Positions 1-7,702 of a stretch of 64,000 bases of DNA are shown one piece after another (position 1 is the stretch's first letter; every line of letters starts with the position of its first letter). The notes under the pieces were generated by a model that was not told where the DNA came from, searched no databases, and saw only the letters and a list, made by a program, of their open reading frames with translations. This DNA is from Bacillota bacterium (GTDB taxonomy: Bacteria > Bacillota > Clostridia > Christensenellales > Aristaeellaceae): assembly GCA_023416585.1 (NCBI GenBank), contig JAEZHM010000154.1, positions 62,001 through 126,000 on the forward strand, given 5' to 3'. A program made the position numbers and the translations under genes.

Positions 1-891
1 TTAAGCGTTGTAAGCCTTGACAAGGCCCGTGAGATGCTTAATACCAATGCTGTTGTGGGCTATGTGGATGCGTCGGGCGGGCTGCACGCGGTGGTGGCCG
101 CTTCAGGCCTTAATCAGACGGTTTTGAAATCCTTCCTGGACGGCTATATGCAAATGAGCAAGACAGCCCAAACGCTTTTGAAGCAAAACCCGACCGCGGT
201 CTTTACTGGGCTGTTAAACGATCTGAACACCCAGAGATCGTATACCAAGCCCTTAAGCGGTATGCCCAAGCCCGAAACACTGCTGGCCTACTTCTATGCC
301 TTGCTGGCTATGACCTGCATGTACGGCAGCTTCTTTGGCGCTCAGGAGGTCATGGATATACAGGCTAATCTGTCTATGCAGGGTGCCAGAATCAGCGTTG
401 CCCCCGTCCACAAATTGAAGGTGTTCCTGGCTGGTTTGTCCGCCGCCATGCTCATACAGTATTGCGAAATGCTGATCGTAATAGCCTTCCTGCGCTTTGC
501 GCTGGGCATCGATTTTGGCCATCAGACAGGCTATGTGCTGCTGCTTAGCTTTGTGGGCAGCATGATGGGTATCACCTTTGGCGCGGCGGTGGCCGCCATC
601 GGGCGCAAGAGCGAGGGTGTTACTACGGGCATCCTCGTTTCCGTCAGCATGATCCTTTCGTTTTTCTCCGGGCTGATGTTTGTGGAATTGAAGTATATCG
701 TAGCCAAGGCTTTCCCGCCTGCTGCCTATATCAATCCGGCCACGCTGGTAGCGGACGGCTTCTATGCCTTGTACTATTATGAAGATCACGGTCGGTTCTG
801 GTTAAATGTTGCGCTTCTGGCCGCTTTCTCCATGCTGTTTTGCTTGCTTATCTACCGAGCCATAAGGAGGCGCAAGTATGCAAGTCTTTAA
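1..891 (+). CDS. ABC-2 type transporter permease, 5' partial
   Basis: The reading frame is open from base 1, so the true start lies upstream; 296 codons are visible. After a soluble stretch of about 95 residues there are roughly six hydrophobic segments, ending in a basic RRRK tail, as in the ABC-2 membrane family (ABC2_membrane_3 type). Such permeases pair with an ATPase to export drugs, lipids or peptides; no ATPase is visible here and it may lie further left. The stop overlaps the start of the next permease by 14 bases, so the two are translated together and probably form one heteromeric exporter. The substrate cannot be told. Confidence 0.8.
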   Translation, partial: LSVVSLDKAREMLNTNAVVGYVDASGGLHAVVAASGLNQTVLKSFLDGYMQMSKTAQTLLKQNPTAVFTGLLNDLNTQRSYTKPLSGMPKPETLLAYFYALLAMTCMYGSFFGAQEVMDIQANLSMQGARISVAPVHKLKVFLAGLSAAMLIQYCEMLIVIAFLRFALGIDFGHQTGYVLLLSFVGSMMGITFGAAVAAIGRKSEGVTTGILVSVSMILSFFSGLMFVELKYIVAKAFPPAAYINPATLVADGFYALYYYEDHGRFWLNVALLAAFSMLFCLLIYRAIRRRKYASL

Positions 892-2059
892 GGTTTACTT
901 CAAGGTCATAAGAAGCAACCGCGGGCAGCTGATCATGTACGTGATGATCTTTCTTCTGATGACCTTTCTGGTCTCAACTTTTTACTCCAATGTATCAACG
1001 CCGCAGAAGGCTTCCTTCTCGGTATCCAGACCTAATGCCGCCATTATCAACGAAGATGAATCAAGCGCCCTTGTGAAGGGGTTTACAGAATACTTTTCTG
1101 AGCACGTATCGCTTCAAAGTATGTCTGGCCGGGGCGACGCGCTTAAGGACGCTCTGTTCTTCCACTCGGTGGAGTACGCGGTGAAGATTCCCAAGGGGTT
1201 CACCGAAGCTTTCATGAAAGGCGAGGATGTTTCGCTGGAAGCTGCGGGCACGCCGGATTCCACCAATGCGGTCTTTTTGCAGACACTGGTGGATAGATAC
1301 TTTGCTACAGCCGCGCTGTATGTTAAATACGGAAGAGGATATGACCAGGCTATGCTTGCGCAGCTTGTGCGTGCCGACCTTAACAAAACGGCGCCTGTGT
1401 GGGTGGAATCTTCCACTCCCGTACGGCCCAATGAAGGACAGCATCTGTATGTGTTCAACTATATGTCATACACCTTGTTTGCTGTGCTGATCCTTGGTGT
1501 AACCACGTTTATGCTTTCATTCAACGAAACGGATCTGAAGCGTAGAAACCTTTGTGCGCCGATCCGTTCCGCCAGCATGAACCTTCAAATGTTTCTGGCC
1601 AACATGGTCTTTGGCACAGTCTGCTGGGTGCTGATGTCTGGTTTGGGTGTGGCTATTTACGCGAAGGAAATGATCTCCATTCAGGGCCTTTGGCTGTGCC
1701 TGAACGCCTTTGTGTTCATGATCGCGTGCCTTGGCATCAGCTTTCTGTTGGGTACGCTCATCAAAAAGCGCAATTCCCAGGCGCCGCTGCAAAACACGCT
1801 CACGCTGGCCTTCAGCTTCTTAAGCGGCGCGTTTGTGCCCCAGTTTATGCTGGGAAAGACAGTGCTCACCATTGCCAGCTTCACACCAACCTACTGGTAT
1901 ATCAAGAGCAACCATGCTATCACCGCCCTTTCAAGCTTTTCCTTGACCAATATTGCCCCGGTGCTGTTCAACATGCTGATCGTGCTTGGGTTTGGAGCTG
2001 CATCCTTGCTGGTGGCGATGGCCATATCCAAAAAGCGCAGCGCGGGCGGGCTTGTATGA
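878..2059 (+). CDS. ABC-2 type transporter permease
   Basis: This 393-residue membrane protein has one N-terminal transmembrane segment (about residues 18-38), an extracytoplasmic region of about 150 residues, then a cluster of five or six membrane segments. That is the usual plan of ABC-2 permeases with a large extracellular loop. The ATG is preceded by AGGAGG inside the end of the upstream permease, and the 14-base overlap marks a translationally coupled pair. It probably forms the second half of the exporter. Substrate unknown. Confidence 0.8.
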   Translation: MQVFKVYFKVIRSNRGQLIMYVMIFLLMTFLVSTFYSNVSTPQKASFSVSRPNAAIINEDESSALVKGFTEYFSEHVSLQSMSGRGDALKDALFFHSVEYAVKIPKGFTEAFMKGEDVSLEAAGTPDSTNAVFLQTLVDRYFATAALYVKYGRGYDQAMLAQLVRADLNKTAPVWVESSTPVRPNEGQHLYVFNYMSYTLFAVLILGVTTFMLSFNETDLKRRNLCAPIRSASMNLQMFLANMVFGTVCWVLMSGLGVAIYAKEMISIQGLWLCLNAFVFMIACLGISFLLGTLIKKRNSQAPLQNTLTLAFSFLSGAFVPQFMLGKTVLTIASFTPTYWYIKSNHAITALSSFSLTNIAPVLFNMLIVLGFGAASLLVAMAISKKRSAGGLV

Positions 2060-2144
2060 TCAACCTATGTTAAATCGGAATTGTATGGAGCAAAAAGCTG
2101 ACCTAAAAACCCGAAAAATCATTCACAAAAGTTGATTTTTACGC

Positions 2145-2172
2145 TTGACATACGCCGGGAACCGTGTATAAT
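2145..2172 (+). promoter_or_regulatory. Promoter of the tRNA-Lys gene
   Basis: TTGACA (2145-2150) and TATAAT (2167-2172) are separated by 16 bases. This is a near-consensus sigma-A promoter about 40 bases upstream of the tRNA. Confidence 0.85.
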
Positions 2173-2213
2173 ATTCTTCGTCGGCAGCGGAAGTCACAAA
2201 ATGCCGACGATAT

Positions 2214-2289
2214 GCACCATTAGCTCAGTTGGTAGAGCACCTGACTCTTAATCAGGGTGTCTAGGGTTCGAGTCCCTAATGGTGTACCA
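2214..2289 (+). tRNA. tRNA-Lys (anticodon CTT)
   Basis: The 76-base gene folds as a standard cloverleaf. Acceptor strands GCACCAT and ATGGTGT pair with one G-U pair, the anticodon arm CCTGA-CTCTTAA-TCAGG gives anticodon CTT, and the T arm has GGTTCGAGTCC. CCA is encoded. Its 3' end is the prophage attachment core, and its normal terminator is no longer adjacent (see 43481-43507). Confidence 0.96.
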
Positions 2290-3749
2290 AAAGCCTTTAT
2301 ATCCGAACTGGTTAGAGTTCGGGATGAACCCGATGTGAGGTTGTAAGCGATAACCACTCGCTGCCCTCCATCGGGTTCGTCGTATAAGAAGACAGAATTG
2401 ACAAGCAGGTCTATAAGCTGCCGCTGAAATACTGGGTCATCAATATTACCGCCCGAGAAGCGGGTCAACCAGAAAACGATGTGTTCTTTTTCCAATGGAG
2501 GATACGATTTTTTTTCATCGAGGATCTGCGCTTGCAGATCCTTTCTTTGTTTCTCAAGATCTGTCAACCTGGCAGCCAAGGCTGAAGAAACAGCTCCCAT
2601 CTCCAGGGTTCGAAGCAGATTATCAATAGAAGTGGAGACGGACGCCAAGTCGCGCTGCAGATTACTTATGGTGTCATTCTTCTGTTCTTCCTTGTTCAGG
2701 GCAGTAATTGCAGTATCTGCGATCAGATTGATGTTTTCGGGAGTAAGCAACTCCAAGGTGGTCTCCGCTACAAAACGTTCAAGCGGATCTTTCCTGACAT
2801 TTTTCTTTGTGCAGGTATGGTGACGCTTTCGCTCCCCACAGGTATAATAGTGGTAACGTACGCCTTTCTTGTTGGCGCTTTCTCCTATCATCGCCTTTTC
2901 GCATTGACCACAGAATAATTTTAGAGACAGCATATAATTTACAACTGCCTTTCCCCGCGCCGGTGCTTTTTGGTTTAGTGCTAAACGCTTTTGAACACGC
3001 TCAAAAGTATCTAAATCAATGATGGGCGGCACGGAATCAGCAATCTCAACTTCTTTATTGTATACATAGGTACCCACGTATTTTTTATTTTGGAACATAA
3101 TCTTAAAGCTGTTATGTGTATAAGGAAGTCCCTTCCTGGTGGTTAAACCTCGTTCGTTGAAAACGCGGCATATCTGCTTGATGCTGCACCCCTGAGCGTA
3201 CAAGGAAAAAGCTTCTTTTACAATAGGGGCATACAGAGGATCAATTTCCAGCTTTTTATTTATTATCCTATAGCCCAAAGGTACCGTACCGCCTGTGGAT
3301 TGCGCTTTTAGTGCGCTTTGATACATACCGCGGGTAACCTTCTGCGCCAATTCCTTTGAAAAAAATTCGGCCATGCCCTCAAGCACCGATTCAAGCAAAA
3401 CACCTTCTGGGCTATCGCTGATACTTTCAGTGGCTGAAACTACTCTCACATTGTGTTTCTTCAACCGGGCCTTATAGGTAGCACTATCATACCGATTTCG
3501 AGCGAAACGATCTAGCGAATATACTACAATGAATTCAAACTGGTGTTTTTCCGCGTCGCGAATCATATGTTGAAAATCTTCGCGCTTTTCTATGTCGTGA
3601 GAGGCAGAAAGAAACCGGTCAATATATGTTTCTGTAACAATATAGCCCTGCTGTTTGCAAAATTGCTGGCAAACACGGAGTTGGCCTTCAATAGATTGTT
3701 CAGTTTGCTTACTTCCGGGAGAGTAACGAGCATAGATTACTGCATTCAT
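2220..3749 (-). CDS. int: Large serine integrase
   Basis: This 509-residue site-specific recombinase catalyses prophage integration and excision. The N-terminal resolvase domain starts MNAVIYARYS with the catalytic serine at residue 10. A recombinase domain follows, then a zinc ribbon (CGQC and a CX5-8C pair in the YYTCGERKRHHTC region) and a coiled-coil rich C-terminus. The ATG at 3749 is preferred over an upstream TTG because AAGGAG lies 14 bases before it. The gene reads leftwards through attL, and its last 19 codons and stop are antisense to the tRNA. In the circular phage genome the frame would instead continue into 43404-43479. Confidence 0.93.
   Translation of the reverse strand: MNAVIYARYSPGSKQTEQSIEGQLRVCQQFCKQQGYIVTETYIDRFLSASHDIEKREDFQHMIRDAEKHQFEFIVVYSLDRFARNRYDSATYKARLKKHNVRVVSATESISDSPEGVLLESVLEGMAEFFSKELAQKVTRGMYQSALKAQSTGGTVPLGYRIINKKLEIDPLYAPIVKEAFSLYAQGCSIKQICRVFNERGLTTRKGLPYTHNSFKIMFQNKKYVGTYVYNKEVEIADSVPPIIDLDTFERVQKRLALNQKAPARGKAVVNYMLSLKLFCGQCEKAMIGESANKKGVRYHYYTCGERKRHHTCTKKNVRKDPLERFVAETTLELLTPENINLIADTAITALNKEEQKNDTISNLQRDLASVSTSIDNLLRTLEMGAVSSALAARLTDLEKQRKDLQAQILDEKKSYPPLEKEHIVFWLTRFSGGNIDDPVFQRQLIDLLVNSVFLYDEPDGGQRVVIAYNLTSGSSRTLTSSDIKAFGTPLGTRTLDTLIKSQVLYQLS
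2279..2289 (+). repeat. attL core
   Basis: ATGGTGTACCA is the last 11 bases of the tRNA and is repeated exactly at 43469-43479. Because the core is identical, the tRNA stays complete after integration. Confidence 0.85.
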
Positions 3750-3787
3750 AATTCTGTACGAAACTCCTTGCAAAGGTGTATAAAGCT

Positions 3788-4306
3788 TCAGTCAATTAAT
3801 TTTGCTACGATCTTTCCTGAACCGTTTATCATAGCCGCATATAGGTTATAACTACCAACTTGTATTGGACTGCTTTCCTTAGCACTAACGATTTTATCAA
3901 TTGTCTTTGCATATCTATCTATAAAATCTTGGCCGGCTGAAGTATAAAAACCGTCAGTATATATTCCTGAATCAAATGCAGATATAAAACATAATAGACC
4001 CATATACGCTGTTGTCTCATTTTCGTTGATAGCATCTTCATACGCAAAAAACGCATCTGAAATTTCTAGCGTATTTTTATTTGCTGCCGCTGCTACAAAC
4101 CCAAAGGTTATTGATGTTGTTGAATCTATATTTATGAATATGGGATCGCTTATTGGAAGGCTGAGCTTTATATTACCTGCTCGCGCGGTGTAACGATATA
4201 CTAAATCTATTACTGTTATACCGTTTATGGCCTCAGCCGCTACAGGAAAAGGAAAAGCAAAAATGAGAAGTACAAGAATAAGGAAAATGCTCATTGTCCG
4301 TTTCAT
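3788..4306 (-). CDS. Secreted protein of unknown function (lysogenic moron)
   Basis: This 172-residue protein begins MKRT followed by a hydrophobic stretch ending VAAEA, a clear Sec signal peptide with a likely signal peptidase I site near residue 25. There is no lipobox cysteine. The mature part has no motif I recognise. It lies between the integrase and the ImmA/XRE pair, on the same strand, so it is likely expressed in the lysogen. An extracellular or wall-associated product from this position suggests lysogenic conversion or superinfection exclusion, which is inference only. Confidence 0.7.
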   Translation of the reverse strand: MKRTMSIFLILVLLIFAFPFPVAAEAINGITVIDLVYRYTARAGNIKLSLPISDPIFINIDSTTSITFGFVAAAANKNTLEISDAFFAYEDAINENETTAYMGLLCFISAFDSGIYTDGFYTSAGQDFIDRYAKTIDKIVSAKESSPIQVGSYNLYAAMINGSGKIVAKLID

Positions 4307-4324
4307 TTAAAAACCGCCCTTCTG

Positions 4325-4957
4325 TTACAACTCACGTGCTGTTTGCATCTTCTCAAATACCTTCTGCACAAGTATCCCAGATCCAAGCGTATCCACTTTA
4401 AATTGCTGGCGTAAAGCCTGATTTTCGGATGCACCAACAAAAAGCGCCCGCTTGTCTTCCTTAAGAACTATTCTGGCTGTGGTCATCGAAACGCCAAACG
4501 TGCGCGATAATAACCATTCGTTTATGGGATGTTCTCTAAGAGATTCCACTAAGGGTTCTGGGCAAAGAAGATGCTGAGCAAGGCAATTTGCTTCTGCTTC
4601 TTCCACATAACCGCTGTTTCGGTGCTTCATGATGATGTGACCAAGCTCATGAGCCAAAGTAAAGCGAAAACGTGCCGTATTTTGATAAGGTTCATCATTA
4701 TACAGCAGTAGGTATATAACTGGACCCGCTGCCGGTTCAATTCGATATGTGAAAGCCATATCACTTGGGGCCTCATCAATGATATTGAACCCCAGTATAT
4801 CGGCGAAAGGTTCAGCTTTGCTATATGGTATTATCAGAGTGTTTTTACACAACCGGCAGATCGATACGATATCTACGGGTAATTCTTTTATCTGCAGGTG
4901 TATGAGGGTGTGGTATGCCAACCGGATGGCTCGACGATAATCCGGATACCTGCTCAT
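4325..4957 (-). CDS. ImmA/IrrE-family metallopeptidase
   Basis: This 210-residue protein has the zinc protease signature HELGH at residues 103-107, with a Glu-rich helix (EEAEAN) about 12 residues later that can give the third ligand. Members of this family cleave the XRE repressor encoded beside them and so trigger prophage or ICE induction, as ImmA does with ImmR in ICEBs1. The gene lies directly downstream of the XRE repressor gene on the same strand with a 19-base gap, matching that pairing. Confidence 0.88.
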   Translation of the reverse strand: MSRYPDYRRAIRLAYHTLIHLQIKELPVDIVSICRLCKNTLIIPYSKAEPFADILGFNIIDEAPSDMAFTYRIEPAAGPVIYLLLYNDEPYQNTARFRFTLAHELGHIIMKHRNSGYVEEAEANCLAQHLLCPEPLVESLREHPINEWLLSRTFGVSMTTARIVLKEDKRALFVGASENQALRQQFKVDTLGSGILVQKVFEKMQTAREL

Positions 4958-4976
4958 ATTGGCCTCTAATAATCAA

Positions 4977-5312
4977 TTACTTTTCTTTGAAAGCTTCAGG
5001 ATAAAGCAGCTTGGCCATTTCTACCAGCTTGTCCTTTTGTTCCTTTGTCATATTCTTTGCGGCACGGGAGAGAATGGTGATTTGAGGCTCATCCGTTAAC
5101 ACATCATCTGCTGCCTGTTCTTTTCCCAGCAAAAAATCAACAGATACATGAAAATAGTCTGCAAGCATTGCAAGATTTTTTTGTGACGGCTGCTGCAGGC
5201 CTTGTTTCCATTGAGTAAAGAGTGATTTTGTGATACCTGTGTCTTTGACAATCTGAGCCGCAGAAATGTTACGCTCAGCCATCAACTGAAAAATGATTTC
5301 GGTGCTTTTCAT
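4977..5312 (-). CDS. XRE-family phage repressor
   Basis: This 111-residue protein has an N-terminal helix-turn-helix (about residues 7-60, including ISAAQIVKDTGITKSLFTQW) followed by a short acidic and basic C-terminus. It is probably the CI-like repressor that keeps the lytic promoter off. It is transcribed leftwards away from the early region, and a palindromic operator lies at 5379-5394 between the divergent units. A good GGAGG site precedes the ATG. The neighbouring protease gene is its probable inactivator. Confidence 0.88.
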   Translation of the reverse strand: MKSTEIIFQLMAERNISAAQIVKDTGITKSLFTQWKQGLQQPSQKNLAMLADYFHVSVDFLLGKEQAADDVLTDEPQITILSRAAKNMTKEQKDKLVEMAKLLYPEAFKEK

Positions 5313-5371
5313 GCGGCTTCCTCCTTAAATTGTGTGTATGCTAAAAAGTTCAGAAAACTGAATAAACCATA

Positions 5372-5400
5372 TTGACAGGTACAGATATCTGTACTATACT
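5372..5400 (+). promoter_or_regulatory. Early lytic promoter with operator in the spacer
   Basis: TTGACA (5372-5377) and TATACT (5395-5400) are 17 bases apart. The spacer holds a perfect 16-base palindrome, GTACAGATATCTGTAC (5379-5394). A repressor dimer there would block RNA polymerase directly. A second, weaker symmetric element, TTCAGAAAACTGAA, lies at about 5349-5362 and could be another operator or part of the leftward promoter. The remaining bases up to 5560 hold no gene. Confidence 0.8.
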
Positions 5401-5561
5401 GTCACTGTAAACAAAAAACGACAACAACAAAAGCGACCCCTGTATGAAATCCTCGAAAAAGGGCGTATCTAATGGTTCAAAACGGTTGGCACCTGTATGA
5501 TACCATCGGATTCAATTGTTGTCAATAAATGTTTACAAAATCTCACAAAAGGAGGAGTTTT

Positions 5562-5786
5562 ATGCAGTCACAATGCAACCGGGAACGTATCCGAGTTATG
5601 TTAGCTCGAAATCAACTACGTTTCCCCTGGTTGATCGATCAGTTGGCCAAAGAAGGCGTCATTACCTGCGCTAGTGAGCTTTCTTCAGGAATCAGTGGCA
5701 AGCGCAAGGGCCCGAAGGTGGATACGGTCATTGAAAAGAGCCTGCAGGTGCTGGAGTGCTATGAAAGCTGTTTCGGAGGGAGGTAA
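5562..5786 (+). CDS. Small phage regulatory protein, HTH-like
   Basis: This 74-residue protein is the first rightward gene. The pattern WLIDQLAKEGVITCASELSS then ISGKRKGPKVDTVIEKSL resembles the short helix-turn-helix proteins found at the start of early operons in Clostridia phages. AAAGGAGGAG sits 5 bases before ATG 5562, so I prefer this start to one at 5529. It could act as an early regulator, a Cro-like protein or an excision factor; the sequence does not decide. Confidence 0.7.
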   Translation: MQSQCNRERIRVMLARNQLRFPWLIDQLAKEGVITCASELSSGISGKRKGPKVDTVIEKSLQVLECYESCFGGR

Positions 5787-5790
5787 GGAC

Positions 5791-6012
5791 GTGGATCAAG
5801 CACCGCTCTTTTCTGAAAGCATTGTAAAAGCACTTGCTCAGACCCTAGCGGAACGGCTTCCAGATCTTTTTGCCAACAGCCCCGCCCTGCAGGCTGAATT
5901 TGATGAATGGTACAGAGATCGGCACGGAATCACCTACACGGAACACTTGCGGCAGACAGGCCAGGAATCGCCCTATCAGGTGCGAAGGAGGCAGGTGACC
6001 GCCCATGCTTAA
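5791..6012 (+). CDS. Hypothetical early phage protein
   Basis: This is a 73-residue acidic and helical protein of unknown function. I chose the GTG at 5791 because GGAGGGAGG ends 7 bases upstream; an in-frame ATG at 5761 lacks a site. The residues after the start (FSESIVKALAQTLAERLPDL) suggest an amphipathic helix. It lies in the early operon between a regulator-like gene and a tiny basic ORF, with which it overlaps. Confidence 0.55.
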   Translation: MDQAPLFSESIVKALAQTLAERLPDLFANSPALQAEFDEWYRDRHGITYTEHLRQTGQESPYQVRRRQVTAHA

Positions 6013-6121
6013 CACAATCCTCTCCGCACTGGCCCGCCGCCGCCAGCGCAGGGCAAACGCGATGATCCTGGCGGAGTGGGACAAGCAGAGGCCGGCACGG
6101 GGCCGGTGGATGTGGAGGTAA
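6005..6121 (+). CDS. Small basic phage ORF (38 residues)
   Basis: The ATG overlaps the end of the previous gene by 8 bases and the frame is open to TAA at 6119. The product is very Arg-rich (LARRRQRRANA near the start) with two Trp residues at the end. GGAGG lies about 10 bases before the ATG. Position and coupling support translation, but no family is recognised. Confidence 0.4.
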   Translation: MLNTILSALARRRQRRANAMILAEWDKQRPARGRWMWR

Positions 6122-6127
6122 ACCGGG

Positions 6128-6364
6128 ATGGCGAAGTGCGATAAGTGCCTACGCGGGACTCACATTAGTACAACTGGCGTAAACCCGCCTAACCGGACGC
6201 TGAAAATGGATATTGGCGGGGCTGTCCTGTATGTGATTCCTGGGGACAACGGGAAAATCGAGGTAAATCTAAATTCTCAAAGCTTGATCGACGGTGATTA
6301 TGCTGTATGCATATGGTACGGAGAACGGTGGATGGTTACAACAATGAGCGGGGCTACAATATGA
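6128..6364 (+). CDS. Hypothetical phage protein
   Basis: This 78-residue protein has a CDKC pair near the N-terminus followed by a beta-rich segment (GGAVLYVIPGDNGKIEV, then WYGERWMV). The CxxC could bind a metal with another partner. It is followed by an ATGA overlap with the next gene, showing translational coupling. Function unknown. Confidence 0.55.
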   Translation: MAKCDKCLRGTHISTTGVNPPNRTLKMDIGGAVLYVIPGDNGKIEVNLNSQSLIDGDYAVCIWYGERWMVTTMSGATI

Positions 6365-6663
6365 CCTACAACACCGCCACCCAGATCTACCGCGACATCT
6401 CGCTTCAACTGATCGTCCGCAAAGACTATCCCGCAACGAAAGCCAAGCGCTTCATCCTGAACGGTACCAATCAAAACGTCTGGATTCCAAACAAGCACCT
6501 GATGCCCGATGGCACCATCATCCCAGATGAAAACCTAGACTATGTTTTCCGCGGCCACAGCCACCAGCTTGATCTGGCCGGTATAACCCAGGCGATCCCC
6601 GGTATCAAGCGGTCCGAGAATAACGGCTGGTATGCACGGAAGAAGAGAGGCGAAAGCCCATGA
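6361..6663 (+). CDS. Hypothetical phage protein
   Basis: This 100-residue product starts at ATG 6361, which overlaps the previous stop as ATGA. It has a mixed alpha/beta composition with FILNGTNQNVWIPNKHL, a pattern seen in small uncharacterised phage early proteins. It ends with an ATGA overlap with the following gene. Function unknown. Confidence 0.55.
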   Translation: MTYNTATQIYRDISLQLIVRKDYPATKAKRFILNGTNQNVWIPNKHLMPDGTIIPDENLDYVFRGHSHQLDLAGITQAIPGIKRSENNGWYARKKRGESP

Positions 6664-6908
6664 CCTGCCCCCATGCGCTCTTCATCCCCTGGGGCCGGGA
6701 TGACGAGGCGGCCCAGTGTAAGCTGGATGACGGCCCATGCGATATAAGTAGAGCCGGGATATGCTGGCAGTACGAAAGCGAGGTGAACGAAGATACTCAA
6801 GCCGATACTGGACGCCACATGTGGCGGCAGGATGATGTGGTTCAACAAGCACAATCCGGCTGTACTGTATGTGGACAAGCGGGAAGTGCCGGAAATGCGG
6901 TGCTGTGA
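6660..6908 (+). CDS. Cys-containing small phage protein, possibly C-terminally altered
   Basis: The 82-residue frame starts in an ATGA overlap with the previous gene. The first 45 residues, with four Cys (CPHA, QCKL, GPCDI, GICW), look like a small metal-binding phage protein. The last 25 residues overlap the methyltransferase gene by 77 bases, which is long for this operon. The tail may be a frameshifted remnant, with the true product ending near residue 50. Confidence 0.4.
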   Translation: MTCPHALFIPWGRDDEAAQCKLDDGPCDISRAGICWQYESEVNEDTQADTGRHMWRQDDVVQQAQSGCTVCGQAGSAGNAVL

Positions 6909-7323
6909 CGGCAGGAAATTCACTATATCGCCTGACATACTGGCTGACTTTCGCAATCTGCCTTTCCCTGATAAGCATTTCAAGCTGGTGGTGTGGGATC
7001 CACCGCATTTAATACACGGCGGCGATAAGGCTTACATGGTAGTCAAGTACGGCAAGCTTCCCAATGATTGGGAAACGGTTTTGCATGACGGATTTGCGGA
7101 GTGTATGCGCGTCTTGGATGACTACGGTACATTGATTTTTAAATGGAATGAAACGCAAATCCTTACCAGCTCCGTTATCAGAGCCATTGGGCACGAACCG
7201 CTTTTCGGCCACATCAGCGGCCGCAAATCAAATACCCACTGGATGACCTTCATGAAATTCCCTAATAAGGAGGCCTTTGATGGACAAGCCCATGTTCCGA
7301 GCCCAGATGATCCGTCTCCGTGA
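6832..7323 (+). CDS. Phage SAM-dependent methyltransferase-like protein
   Basis: This 163-residue protein contains the DPPH tetrad (VVWDPPHLIHGG) characteristic of a compact family of phage methyltransferases related to DNA adenine methylases (DPPY/DPPH motif IV). There is a Rossmann-like segment around it (LPFPDKHFKLVVWD, then GTLIFKWNE). It may modify phage DNA against host restriction. The start is ATG 6832 or 6835. A full SAM-binding motif I is not evident, so activity is inferred from the family. Confidence 0.75.
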   Translation: MMWFNKHNPAVLYVDKREVPEMRCCDGRKFTISPDILADFRNLPFPDKHFKLVVWDPPHLIHGGDKAYMVVKYGKLPNDWETVLHDGFAECMRVLDDYGTLIFKWNETQILTSSVIRAIGHEPLFGHISGRKSNTHWMTFMKFPNKEAFDGQAHVPSPDDPSP

Positions 7324-7468
7324 CCGCATAGGCGTGACACAGATTGAAATGGCCCGGCTGCTGGGTATCGAGCGCACCGAAGTGCAGAACTACGAGTATG
7401 GGAAGAAGTATCCAAGTAAGACCACACAGGCCCGTATCGATGAACTGATGATGAAGTACCCGGCCTAA
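7280..7468 (+). CDS. Small XRE-type DNA-binding protein
   Basis: This 62-residue protein is almost entirely a helix-turn-helix: RDRIGVTQIEMARLLGI is the first half and RTEVQNYEYGKK the recognition part. AAGGAGG lies 6 bases before ATG 7280, which overlaps the end of the methyltransferase gene by 44 bases. It probably regulates early transcription. Confidence 0.75.
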   Translation: MDKPMFRAQMIRLRDRIGVTQIEMARLLGIERTEVQNYEYGKKYPSKTTQARIDELMMKYPA

Positions 7469-7490
7469 TAAAAAGGAAAGGAGAAAAAGC

Positions 7491-7682
7491 TTGAAAAACT
7501 GGAATCCAGAGAAGCATCCGTACTGCAAAACATGTCCGCACTATGAATGTATAGGCCGATACGTGTACGAGCTCGAACGCGATCCTAAAATGCGGGAATG
7601 CAAACACCTAAGCCGCTGCAAGTGGGTGCACGACCTGACCAAATCTTCGTTTCAGACCACAATGGATACACCCCCGGCCTGA
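7491..7682 (+). CDS. Cys-rich small phage protein
   Basis: This 63-residue product uses a TTG start with AAAGGAG upstream. It has CX2C (CKTCPHYEC), then a second Cys pair (ECKHLSRC), a layout that could bind one zinc ion. No family function is known to me. It sits between an HTH gene and a membrane-anchored protein in the early operon. Confidence 0.55.
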   Translation: MKNWNPEKHPYCKTCPHYECIGRYVYELERDPKMRECKHLSRCKWVHDLTKSSFQTTMDTPPA

Positions 7683-7702
7683 CGCCGGGAGAAGGAGGAA
7701 CC

